From: Halichondria panicea
Lineage: Eukaryota; Porifera; Demospongiae; Suberitida; Halichondriidae
Direction: 5' to 3'
Assembly: GCF_963675165.1 (NCBI RefSeq)
Contig: NC_087388.1
Coordinates: 4,283,047-4,347,046 of the forward strand
DNA: 64,000 nucleotides
In this document: in pieces, positions 11,701-22,032 of the stretch
How positions within the stretch are numbered: the stretch's first letter is position 1
How the letters are laid out: the number at the start of each line of letters is the position of its first letter
Translations under genes and position numbers: made by a program
The notes under the pieces: generated by a model
Told to the model about the DNA's origin: nothing
Databases searched by the model: none
Seen by the model: only the letters and a program-made list of their open reading frames with translations

Positions 11701-14700
11701 TAGTCTAACTATACACATTGTTACAGATTTGTTGTCACACCCAGAATATTACCAATTACAATTGTCAAGACACAATGGAAGCAATAATGATTATTATACA
11801 TGCTATGCTGTACGTGGTCCTTATAGATTGTTGGGAATGAAAGATCACTGTACATATATAGCATACATTGTATAAGATGACATATTCGTGGCTTGGTTCA
11901 AAGCATGTGATTCACCAATAATTGTGTTGTGGTATAGATCAATAACAACAACAGATGTCCACCCATCCATTATTATGCCTCAGTGCATTTGCGCAAGCGA
12001 GGTATACGGTAGTGTGTTTGTGTGTGCATGTGTGTCCTGCTCAAGGATTAATGAAGTGAAACTGAGAGTTTCTATAGGCTTCTAGGCACATTCACTGACA
12101 CATCAGCATGCATGCACCCGCGGTGCTTCCATATACTTATACAGAAATCACATTAGATCTACATGTACTATATATACGTACATCAGTACTACTACATCAC
12201 TTCACCTATATATAGTCAGCTTGTCTCTATAATAACTTGTTTTTTTTCTCCTAATACAGAAACCTCTCCTACAGAAACCTCTCCTACACAGGGTCTTGGG
12301 ATAGAAGAGCACTATGCTGGTAAATCACCATTATCAATTGTCTGTAATATATCATGTACACGCAGAACCTCGATTATACGGCCCTCGATTATCCGGCTTG
12401 ACAATCGCGTGTCCCTATATACCTGGACACAGGCATTTTATCTTCTGCGCATCCACATAGACTAAATTTGCCCTGCTGTTTATCAATTATGTGGGTGGAT
12501 CAAGGTGTGGTTTATCTATTCGATTGCATGTCCGGTATATTCACTTATCCGGCCTCTCTGAAACCAAAGTGTCCGGATAATCGAGGTTCTATACTTTACC
12601 ATATATAGCGGGTATATTTCTAGGGTATAAACTTTTGCAGAAAGACTGTTAGAAAGTTTAATTTCCGTGCAAAGGCTCCTTTGATTGATGAAAATTCTAG
12701 TTAAGTGTGACCTGCGCATGCTGCAGGCGTGCCTGTATGACATCAGAAGTGTTATCTGAGCCGGCTATATATTTGCTTTGTTACCTTTTTTATTGCCCTG
12801 GGAACTAGGCTATAGGTATATCAGCCGTATGCACAATGTCATAGAGATGTACATAGCAGCTAGCTTATTGTAAAGGAGCACGAGTCCCCAAAAAAATAGC
12901 CGGTTCATGGCATACATGAATATATATATATACATACAGACAAAATTGCAGCGTTGAGCAGTACTACGCTCTCCCCAATTACCAATTATATGATTGAACG
13001 TTATTCATCTCAAATTTTTTTTTAATAGGAGATGGCGCTGGAGCAAAAGTCATGAACCCACTCAAATGTGAAGGTAAAATTTATACCTCAGATATGCACC
13101 GTCACTGTTTGGATTCCAAGTGTTGTTATGTTTACGTACCTTCATTGTATGGCATACGATTTGTTTTAAAAGTATGCACCACAAATTGAGCGATAAGCTA
13201 AAGAAGTGGCGCTAAACTTTGTGTTTGTGTAGCGACAAGCTAAAAGAGTGGCGCTAAACTTTGTGTTTGTGTAGCGACAAGCTAAAAGAGTAGCGCTAAA
13301 CTTTGTGTTTGTGTAGCGACAAGCTAAAAGAGTAGCGCTAAACTTTGTGTTTGTGTAGCGACAAGCTAAAAGAGTAGCGCTAAACTTCGTGTGCTACTAG
13401 ACTTTGTTTGTGTGGCGATAAACGTGGTGCTTGTTTGGTGGGCTAAATTTAGTGGTGCTAATTGTGTGATAGCATGTATAAGCTAAAACAGGGCGCTAAT
13501 TTTGTGCAATTTGATTTGTGATAAGCTAAAAATAGTGGCGCTGTTGTTTTTTTGTTCTGGGGGTGGCATGACGAAAGGAGGTTTAGGTTTGAAGCCTCTT
13601 TGGCTAAATCTTAGAATACTTCTAGACAATTCAGCAACACACTGTTACAGTATCAAAAAAGCATTGAAAGTTGTGCTTGATCTATATGTGCCTCTGCCTA
13701 GAGATCAGCATTTCTTCTAGTAGTTGTCCAATTAAGTTCAGTTAGGCAACATCTTAAACTTAATTACAGAAAGTCTGTATGTCTATAGTTGAGGAACATA
13801 TCCTCAGTGTTAAAGTGTCAAGGCACTCTGATATTACAGATAATGATATTACAGATGAAACGTGACTGACCAACCACTTCAATTATTTTCTTATTGGGCG
13901 TGGCCAGACCTACACCTAACCTCCTTTTGTCATGCCACGCCCAGACAAAATTATATCGACCAGCTTCAGTGTCGCTATACAAACACAAAGTTTAGCACCA
14001 CAAAGTTAGTGCCACTCTTTTAGCTTGTCACCCACACAAGCACAAAGTTTAGCGCCACTCTTTTAGATTATCGCCCATTTTTGTGGTGCATACTTTTGTA
14101 TGCCATAACCTTGTCAGTAGTACACATGCATAATTATACCCATGCATCTTTGTTATAATGTAGATGTTGATAGTACGTCACAAGACAAATTACTGAGTGA
14201 TGAAGGTGAGTAACATATACCAATCTTTAATTACCACATTGTGTAGAAATTCAATTATAGAGTGGTGTTTAGGCGAGATTCATTTTATTTTGTAGTACTT
14301 GCACTATATAGTTTGTACCTTAATTGATCTAGAGGGAGAGACAGTGAAGGAGCAGCTTTTATGAAAAATGTGGAAAATTGGATTGGTGTATCTTTGGCTA
14401 AATCTTAGAAGTCTACTTCCATAATAATTAGACAATTTAGCAAACACATTGTATCAAAAAGGCATTGAAAGTTGTGCTTGATCTATGTGCCTCTGCCTAG
14501 AGATCAGCATTTTAAACATAAATTTAATAATACAGAAATTCTTTGTCTATAGTTGAGGAACATATCCTCAGTGTTAAAAGTGTCAAGGCACTCTGATATT
14601 ACAGACCGACCAACAACTTTATTCACTACTAGTTGGGCGTGGCCAGACCTACACCTAGCTAACCTCTTTTTGTCATGCCACGCCCAGACAAAATTATCTA

Positions 14701-17700
14701 AAAAAGATGCACATGGCTCATATCACAAAATTACATTTAGCGCCGCTGTTTTAAGCTGCTTGTCACTACACAAACACTAAGTTTGGCGCCCCTCTTTTAG
14801 CTTATTGCCACACAAACACAAAGTTTAGCGCTACTCTTTTAGATTATCGCCACACAAACACTAAGTTTAGCGCCGCTTTTTAGCTTATCGCCCATTTTTG
14901 TGGTACATACTTTTGTATGCCATAACCTTGTCAGTAGTATACACATGCATAGTTATTATACCCATGCATCTTTGTAGGTCCGTCACAAGACAAATTACCG
15001 AGTCATGAAGGTGAGTAACATACCAATCTTTAATTAACACATTGTGTAGAAATTCAATTATAGAGTGGTGTTTAGACGATTCTTAATTAGTAGTAGTACT
15101 TGCACTGTAATTATAGTTTGTACCTTAATTGATCTAGAGGGAGAGACAGTGAAGGAGCAGCTTTTACCAAAAACGTGGAAAATTGGATTGGCAGTAGTAA
15201 TAGGTGTGTTTATATTAATAAGGACAAGCAAAGTGAGTTATTTGGTTCTCAACCTTTTCAGCAAAATTTGATGTAAGGGGAAGCAACTTTTTTATCAAGA
15301 AAGGTCACAAAGTTTAAGTCAGGCATATCAAAGGTCAATTTTTAAGCCATTAAATTTTGTTTTGACGATCTTTACAGCCTATCGCAATAAAAAGGAGATA
15401 TAGTGGTGTAAAGAAAGTGGGAACCAAGTAATTTACTTTGTCTGGCCTAATACTTTGCACTTGCAGCTATATAAGGAACGAGTGGTGCAAGCTGCGCTAT
15501 GCTAATGCCTCTCGCCATGTTTTGCTTTCGCTCTAGAGTGATATAGAAGAGGTAACTAGTTATGCCTCGAGGCGTAGCCGCACGAGGAATACGGTAAAGC
15601 TGACTGTGTGTGTGTGTGTGTCTGTCTGTCTGCGTGTCTGTTCCAGCTGTAACTGCTCAACGGTTGCAATGCAACAAAAACTAACAACTTCTATAGGCTT
15701 TTAGCCATGTTCACTGGGATTTTGATTCGTGGATTAGCTAACTAAAGCTTTTTTCTCTAGTTTGACTCACATTGAAGGCTATTGCAGTCTCTTCAGAATC
15801 TTTCATAGCATCATCCGTTCGCACAAACTTTCTATTCAACATAATAATGAGTTAACCTTGCACTAAAGCGCTAGCTTTTTGTTAGCTACAAGAGTCAGAA
15901 AAGATCTGTTAAGCATCTACCTATAGTAGTCACTTGTGAACTTGATCTCTTTGCAGACACACCCTTTAATAATTATTCCTGGATGTAATGCGCATGCGTG
16001 CTCACCCTGGCAATTAAGTGACTCTGATGAGGTTTCCACAAGGTTGAACGAACTTACTTATTTTTCTTGAGGTCCTGATATACCAGTAAGCCACAATGAT
16101 ATACCATATAGAATAGATAGCATGTACACAAGTCTGGTAACAATAGATACATGTACACAAGTATTTTCTCTGCTTGTTTAGATATACTGTGCTCTGTGCC
16201 TATGACAAAGGTTTGCTCCCACTATTTGGCTACAGACCATTATTTTGCGTTGTTTCAGTATCGTTGAAGATTATTCATCAAGCCATCAGATATAGGCTTC
16301 TGCCATTCAGCTCCTCTCCTATAATATGACTGTCTGTAATTCAATTCTGTCAACAATTGCAATCAACAATAATAACATATAATTATACCTCTTCACCTCT
16401 TCTAATGAGTGAAAGCAAAACAACAGCGAGAGGCATTAGCACAGCGCAGCTTGCAACACTCGTTTACTTTGCAGTGGCATAGGCAGAGAGGGGCTGATAA
16501 AGCTGGAGCCTCCCCCCCCCCTTTTAGGCTCCAGAAACTCCAACTCATTGGATCTGTCATCTAATCCTAGTAGATGGAAAAACTGTTTACCTTAGTAAAA
16601 TATCTTTTTTACGCTTTATTTGTCCTGCTCACGCAATAACGTTTTATGGTAACAAGAACCCCAGTTGAGCACTGCCCACCAAAAATCCTGGCTACCCCAT
16701 TGCAATGTTAATGTAATGTTTAGTAGGATATACCACACCTACAAAAGGATATGCACTCATTTATCCTTCGCTACCGTGGTTACTTCGAGGCGTAGGTATG
16801 TAACCACGATACCAGGTCACCCCTTCCATCTTTGCACATTAAAGCAGATAATTTTAATTAACGAATAATTTTCTTTTCGTGTAGGGATGCAAATTACCCA
16901 CAAAAACAGAGAAAATTAAGCCCTTCAAAAATTTAGCGGTAGATCAGGGTGCCTCATTGTTTTTGCTTGGTGATGAAGTTGCACATATTTTCATTTTTAA
17001 AGGAGCTATAGCTAACTGCATGTAACTTTACATTTCCCATAACTTTATACCGAACGTTTTCTACAGAAAAATAACTGCATGCCATTGTTTGTTTTTCTTC
17101 GCAGGTGTTCTGCTGGCAGCCATCTTTGTATCCCTACTCGCTTTCAGCTCTACATCTGGCCTATCTAGTCAAGGGTCCCACTTTGAAAACACAAGCCTCT
17201 GTAGAAACACGACTATATTGGTATCAAAACGTCTCAACACTCAATACTACGAGAGAATCATGTTTACACTCAAGCACGATATTGCAGAATTTCCAAACAT
17301 AACAACATGTGTGTTTGACTGCACCTATTCTGAACCACAGCTTTTTACTGCATTTGGGACCCACAACTTAACAAGTACCCACTCTGCTGTTTTTGATCCC
17401 CTCCCAACTCGTAGATACGCTCACATTCGTGAGAGTCATAATGTTCCAGAGCTAATATACATGTTGGAAGGTTCTACACTTCTGTTTTCTCTTAATAATG
17501 ATATTCCAGTGCCTCTACAACTTCACATACTAACATCGGCTGAGCAGTGTAGAGACTTTTACGCTGGGAAAATAAACTTGAGTGCTAGAAATTTCTCACT
17601 AAATGAGGCCAATAACTATACTGCTAATTTCACTGTACTCCCTGGTGAGCCCCCCTCATACTACTGTGGTGTATGGGTGATCGATTCGAATGTTACATTT

Positions 17701-18039
17701 AATTTCGCTGTTGAAGCATCTGTTGTAGCATACAACGTAAACTTTTACCAGCAGAGAGGATTTTGTCAACCAATATCGACACCATCATGCACCTTAACCT
17801 TTCCTTTATCTATTTTAGAGAGATATACATGTGTTCTGCTTTCTCAGCTTAACCCTTCAGCAACTGTATATAGTGCAAAAGTAGACGTTCAAACAACTTT
17901 TCCAAACCCAATTTTCAGTCTGTTTATTTCTCTTTGTGCTGTAGTTTTTACAATTATCATTGTTTTAGGTTTAAGTTGTGTTGTTCGGAAAGTTTGTAAA
18001 AGAAACCTTCCGACTCGACAATCATGTAGATTTAAGTAG
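8792..18039 (+). CDS. Gene B: two-pass membrane receptor with Death domain and tandem DED-like domains
   Basis: Nine exons: 8792-9138, 10318-10508, 10591-10693, 10802-11358, 12260-12319, 13029-13073, 14164-14205, 14978-15010 and 17105-18039 (770 aa, open throughout). Residues about 9-92 are a Death domain: W19, the IDSIGAKWRDNP segment, WLRGEEKSWKDVVEAL, then VGYSGIARALE. A Ser/Thr/Glu-rich linker follows, then a DED-like pair (about 214-399) with TLFREALIYA and TPTKLFKCLLRKNVL, paralogous to gene A. Four phase-1 micro-exons make a linker. The last exon gives TM1 (VLLAAIFVSLLAFS), a Cys-rich ectodomain with many NxT/S sites, TM2 (FISLCAVVFTIIIVLGL) and a basic tail. Death-fold domains recruit caspases or adaptors through homotypic contacts in other animals; here that is inferred. 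An upstream non-coding exon is likely. Introns are loaded with MITEs and a tandem duplication that copied exon 7 into exon 8. Confidence 0.8.
9276..9483. repeat. Palindromic MITE (CGTATAG-family)
   Basis: The ends ATACCATATAGCAGGTATAT and its near-complement near 9462-9483 enclose inverted copies of a TTTCGAGGGTATAAA segment. It resembles elements near 35.3, 35.5, 37.4, 51.1 and 52.4 kb that share a terminal TACCGTATAGC-GG core. It sits in gene B intron 1 and has no ORF. Confidence 0.6.
11970..12085. repeat. Dispersed repeat fragment (GCGAGGTATACGGTAGTGTG family)
   Basis: The sequence GCGAGGTATACGGTAGTGTG followed by a TG-rich run and GAGTTTCTATAGGCTTCTA recurs near 28350-28460 and, more divergently, near 15560-15700 and 30170-30310. 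It lies in gene B intron 4. Confidence 0.5.
12364..12595. repeat. TIR element ending AACCTCGATTAT
   Basis: GAACCTCGATTATACGG at the left and CCGGATAATCGAGGTTC at the right are terminal inverted repeats around about 230 bp. A related element lies at 52584-52870. Non-coding and intronic in gene B. Confidence 0.6.
13146..14107. repeat. Large TIR element with internal minisatellite in gene B
   Basis: The left end (ATGGCATACGATTTG...AAAAGTATGCACCACAAA) and the right end (TTTGTGGTGCATACTTTTGT then ATGCCATAA) are inverted repeats. From about 13187 to 13400 there are four to five tandem copies of a 42-bp unit starting GTAGCGACAAGCTAAAAGAG. Diverged inverted copies of the unit recur near 13960-14070. 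No transposase was seen. The right half is duplicated downstream (to 14932). Confidence 0.6.
13600..15110 (+). repeat. ~0.8-kb tandem segmental duplication carrying a gene B exon
   Basis: About 13600-14290 and 14390-15110 are tandem, diverged copies (shared landmarks include GTTGAGGAACATATCCTCAG and the exon sequence CGTCACAAGACAAATTAC). Exons 14164-14205 and 14978-15010 encode matching cores (SQDKLLSDEG versus SQDKLPSHEG), so the duplication added one micro-exon to gene B in frame. Confidence 0.7.
15470..16470. mobile_element. ~1-kb TIR element (GCATTAGCACAGCGC ends) in gene B
   Basis: Inverted ends near 15480-15540 (GCTAATGCCTCTCGCCATG) and 16405-16465 (GCGAGAGGCATTAGCACAGC) flank about 0.9 kb that includes a TG-rich run at 15605-15640. 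A right end of the same family lies near 30610-30670. No ORF resembling a transposase was found, so it is a non-autonomous DNA element. It occupies gene B's last intron. Confidence 0.55.
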
Positions 18040-18152
18040 CTTAATATTTTTTTTTAATTTTTAATAATAATTATGCTTGATACGCTAATTATTTTATTGT
18101 CCAGCATGCAATTAATGAGATGACGTAATTTGTATGCGTTGGGTAAAAGAAG

Positions 18153-18190
18153 GGGAAATCCCAGGTAATTTGTTAATAAGGGAAAGTCCC
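18153..18190. promoter_or_regulatory. Tandem NF-kB-like sites upstream of gene b
   Basis: GGGAAATCCC (18153-18162) fits GGGRNNYYCC exactly. GGGAAAGTCCC (18180-18190) contains GGAAAGTCCC, fitting the relaxed GGRRNNYYCC form. The two lie in a 28-bp tandem duplication about 170-205 bp before the gene b ATG. Binding is inferred only. Confidence 0.45.
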
Positions 18191-18213
18191 AGGTAATTTC
18201 TTAGCAATCTGCA

Positions 18214-18276
18214 GCGCACACTATACATGTGTATAGTGTGCGCTTTCTTTTATGTACGTGTGAACATAAAAGAAAG
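18214..18276. repeat. Two adjacent hairpins upstream of gene b
   Basis: 18214-18243 is a 30-bp inverted repeat (arms GCGCACACTATACA, 2-bp centre). It is followed directly by a second inverted repeat with arms CTTTCTTTTATGT and ACATAAAAGAAAG around an 8-bp loop. Both lie about 80-140 bp before the gene b start and could be a MITE remnant or a structured leader. Confidence 0.6.
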
Positions 18277-18356
18277 GCGCACAGCTTCAATTCAGAACGA
18301 ATAATTATACAGTTGTTAACACTTAACGTGCCAAGAAACAAATTTGACCAGAAACG

Positions 18357-19761
18357 ATGACCAGCTCTCCAGAAATTCTAGCCATTGATGGAAACCATGT
18401 GGACTCTCCGTACCAAATACTGACCATCTCCATCTCAATCCCCTCAACTCTGCCTCCAGTTACATGTAGCTCAATGAAGGAAGCTGAAGAAGAGTTGGAC
18501 CTCTTCACTGCAGACAAACTATATGATCTTGTGAAATGCATGCAGAAAGTTGTCCAAGTAAGTCTGCATGTGAGAATCGATCGTGGCATCAGCACTAAGG
18601 TTTAGTTACACGTTTACTTTTGAGACTAGTGTACAGGAGAACAAAAAACCGAATAAACTGGTGCTAGATCATAAGGGTGAAATGTCCAATTGAGGGTTTA
18701 CTAGTCTTTTACTTTTTATGGCTCTAGAAATATAACATGGCCTGCAATCAAGCACAATGAGTTGATCCCCATTATAGTCTCGTGGAAATCGCATAATATA
18801 ATACCTTTCCTAATTTTTGCTACGTGACACTGAAGTGCCAAACTGGAATAACATTTTTGCTTGTGCATGCATTGAATTGCTATAAGCTATAATTTGAAAA
18901 AGACAGCAGCCAGCCCATTAGCCTCGAGACCAGCCGTTCGTTATCTGAAAGAACGCCTGGTCAAGTTCCAATGTACAACTCGTCTAGCTGAGCCAGCGTT
19001 TTACAGCATCATAATGATATTCATGCATGGGTAATACACCTTGTGTGGGCAATTATCGGTTCAAGAAATTCCTGGACCAATTAGACAAGTTGTACATTGG
19101 AATTGACCAGGCGTTCTTTCAGATATCGAATGGCTGGTCTCGAGGCTATACCAGCCCATCATGCATTTCATGAGGGGGTGGATTCCTATACTAAATTGCT
19201 TTCCTATCCAGGATTTTGAGGTAAATGATGCTCCTCACTACTATGGTTGGAGGGTGGCTGTGAAGGCTATTAGTACAGCAGAGTTTCATGCTGGGTATGC
19301 TGATGACTGTATAAAACCAATCGTTGAGCTCACTAGCTTGAGCTGTAATCCTCCTGCTGACCAAATAATGGATACTGTGACTCAAAAGAAGTATTTTCCA
19401 AAGTTGATCGAATGTCTGCTTGGAGGTCTCAGTTTATGTTGGCAAGACAAAGTCAAGTGAGTCGCTGCTTATGTTTTTTCTCATTATCAGCATTTTTGAG
19501 GGGGAATTCCTGGTAAAAAATCTGCATACATGCATGGTTAAACATTTGCTATTGTGCAAAGTGGGGTTGTACAGTTATAAAAAAGTAGAGACAAAGACAT
19601 AACTCATCCCATTCCGTTATCTCCCATGCAGTGTGACCTTTGCTGGTTACAGCAAACAAGTTATTGGCTTTTCTAAGAGCCCAAGTGTATCGAGAACTAA
19701 TTCACTCTTTGCCTTCTGGCAACAACAGTCTTTAACCATGAATCATAATTATGAAACATAA
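18357..19761 (+). CDS. Gene b: small three-exon partner protein, unknown family
   Basis: Exons 18357-18557, 19212-19456 and 19632-19761 (191 aa). Intron phases are 0 and 2, as in genes a, c and d. Exon 1 has ILTISISIPSTLPPVT followed by an acidic helical segment (EAEEELDLFTADKLYDLV). Exon 2 contains YYGWRVAVKAIS and CIKPIVELTSL, matching the W-x-V and KPVVTI strands of gene a. Exon 3 starts VTFAGYSKQVIGF and ends in a Ser/Asn/Gln-rich tail. No known domain, signal peptide or membrane segment was recognised. It lies 317 bp downstream of gene B on the same strand, repeating the A-a layout. Intron 1 contains a 232-bp MITE with a 9-bp target duplication. Function unknown. Confidence 0.6.
18919..19150. 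mobile_element. MITE with 9-bp target duplication (intron of gene b)
   Basis: TAGCCTCGAGACCAGCCGTT at the left end and its near-complement at the right end are TIRs. CCAGCCCAT flanks both sides (18910-18918, 19151-19159), a 9-bp duplication of Mutator type. A close relative lies at 58167-58403. Non-coding. Confidence 0.75.
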
Positions 19762-20619
19762 AGTTTTAAGTTCTATAGCCTTTTTTCTATAAAGTTATAT
19801 AATTATATACAATGTGTAATTTTCCAAATATGTAAATGGAGAAGTGATTGGTTGATCAGAATGAAAACAATCAAAATTCCATATATACAGAGTTCTACTC
19901 CAGATTCTGGAGTAATTGTTATTCAGAGTCTACAATGGAGGGGAGTGTATACTTAGGGAATTCACATGCACTGTTTGCCTGTAAGAATAGGTCATTGTCC
20001 AACCTGAAAGTGCGTGGTGTATGATAGTGGTATACTAATATGGCTGGCTATAGTCGGCTTAATAAGATCATGCATGGTATATAGTATAGTTCAGTATAAT
20101 TATAGCTCTCACAATGTCCTTAATATACAGTTCATGATCATAATCTCTCGACTGCGGCTACATTAGGTCTCCTAAACAAGCCAAAAAATTAATTATGACT
20201 TTATAACAAATTCAAGATAATTACCCCCTATGCATATACGTATATTTGAAGGAAAATAGGCACCTCTGAGTGCAGCTCCTTATTAGTATACCCACTAACT
20301 GTGCATGCATATTAATAATCTCCCTGAAAGTGAATTTGAGGGTATAGTGCAGGTGGGGATGGGGAGTTGCAACCCATGCAAGGACAATGGCCCATTCAGG
20401 ATGTGGATTGGGTTCCACCCCATTACTAGAATAACAGACAATAGGTGCATGGTCTACTTTAACATCTCTATAATTATGTATATATAGGTGCTTGTGCAAG
20501 CAAACTGATGCTAGTAGATCTATAATTATAGTTATATATAGCTGAGACTATAATTATACTTATAGCTGAGTATATACTATAGACTTATATATACTAGACT
20601 AAGTATAATTATATGCAAT
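19762..20619. other. Intergenic between genes b and c
   Basis: No exon is identified. The stretch is AT-rich with many TATAATTATA runs just upstream of gene c (20520-20615). No kB-like decamer was found here. Confidence 0.4.
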
Positions 20620-21912
20620 ATGAGTTTGGATCTAAAAGCTTTGGAGACAGAGGTTCTTCCCAGGCTGAGGGGAATTTCAGATAGGACTAATAGTGATGAT
20701 CCAGATAAGATATGGGTGGTGCTGCAGTATCCTGACTCTCTGAAAGTGACAGCTAGTAAGCTGCATGATCTCCTGGAAGCCTTGAGAACTCACCCAGATG
20801 ACCGGGTGAGTGTATATATTATAATGCTGCCTGAATTACTTTATAGCTAGATTTCACTTCCTATAATAAATGTTATATACATAATTATAATACAGAGCTG
20901 TGAGAATCACATTAGACAATTTGATGTTTAGACTTTAGCTATATTATACAATGTCATGCAGTTGACTAAACATTAGTGAAAACCTTAATTAATACAAGTC
21001 TAGAGCAGAACTGTTGGCCCACAAAACTAATAGATATTTGTGGTTAATTGTACAGCATAATTATTTTACATTTTACCACACATAATAATTACAACACACT
21101 ATACCACAATGATTAACAGCTAGCAATGGATCAATTTGAGTGGACTCTTTCTGGGAGAGTGAACTGCAAGGAAGACCAACAGTCCAGTGCTGAAGAAACA
21201 GATGAAGCTCTCACTGTACCAATGGTGGAAATAGAGCCGGCTATCACAAGTTACTACAGCGTGACGGCTCCAGTTTGCAGAACAGTTGTTCCACCCAACG
21301 ATAAACACAGCGTGGCGTGTCACACCGAAACAGTTATTGTTGACATGCGTTATAAGTTTCTTTCTAAGCAACTACATGGTGTCGATACATGCGTCATACT
21401 CAATGACGTTGCTGACAAAGTTCGAGACATAATCACAAAGTACCTGATTTCTTCCTCTGACCTTGACAAGTACAGGTAGGTAGCAAACATATTAATTTTA
21501 GGAAGTAAGCTAATTATAGAAGGCCTTGGCTTATAATTATATCAGGGGTTGTGTTTTTGCTTTTCGTTAGGACCGGGGTGTATCACAGTGACTCACAAGG
21601 CCTTTCAGCCATTATAATTTATGACAATGCATAATTATATCCAGGCTGTATAATAACGAATTTCCTTCCTAAAATAACTCTGCACACAGTGTAAGTGCAT
21701 GGATAATCCAATGTTGCTAGGGTTCACAAAGAAGTGACTGTATGCATACATTTTGTTACTGTAGGGTGTATGTACTGAAACCACAACACCAGACTTCGTT
21801 TGGCATCTCTCCAAGAAGAAGTATGGAAATAACGGAATCATTAGGATTCCCAGCTATGGGAGATTTCATAGGCTCTCCTCCCCCTGAGAAAAAACTAAAG
21901 CTAGAAATGTAG
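20620..21912 (+). CDS. Gene c: small three-exon partner protein, unknown family
   Basis: Exons 20620-20805, 21120-21475 and 21765-21912 (229 aa). Exon 1 contains DDPDKIWVVLQYPDSLKV and LHDLLEALRTHPDD, nearly matched in gene d (DPEKIWAILYYPDAVKV). Exon 2 has FEWTLSGRVNCKE, YYSVTAPV, TVIVDMRYKF and a predicted helix (LNDVADKVRDIITKYL). Exon 3 has VYVLKPQHQTSFGISPR and a charged tail with PPPEKKLKLEM. The ATG follows an AT-rich leader. The gene is convergent with receptor gene C, with stops 120 bp apart. The mix of predicted beta strands and helices suggests a compact cytosolic protein, but no family was recognised and no function is assigned. Confidence 0.65.
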
Positions 21913-22032
21913 TTATCTTTTTATATAGTGTGTATTGTACGAATAATTATAATTATAATCATATAAAATATAGCTAGTTGATGTGATGAAGCTGTTAAGA
22001 TTGGAAAAAATTACAAAAATTGTCAAAACTGC

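Noticed and set aside
13187-13400. 42-bp repeats that could suggest a CRISPR-like array
   Set aside because: The units are adjoining tandem copies without unique spacers, inside a eukaryotic intron and a TIR element; it is a minisatellite.
16885-16935. Possible extra micro-exon of gene B (GGGATGCAAATTACCCAC)
   Set aside because: In the required phase it meets a TAA stop after eleven codons, and skipping it keeps the frame open.
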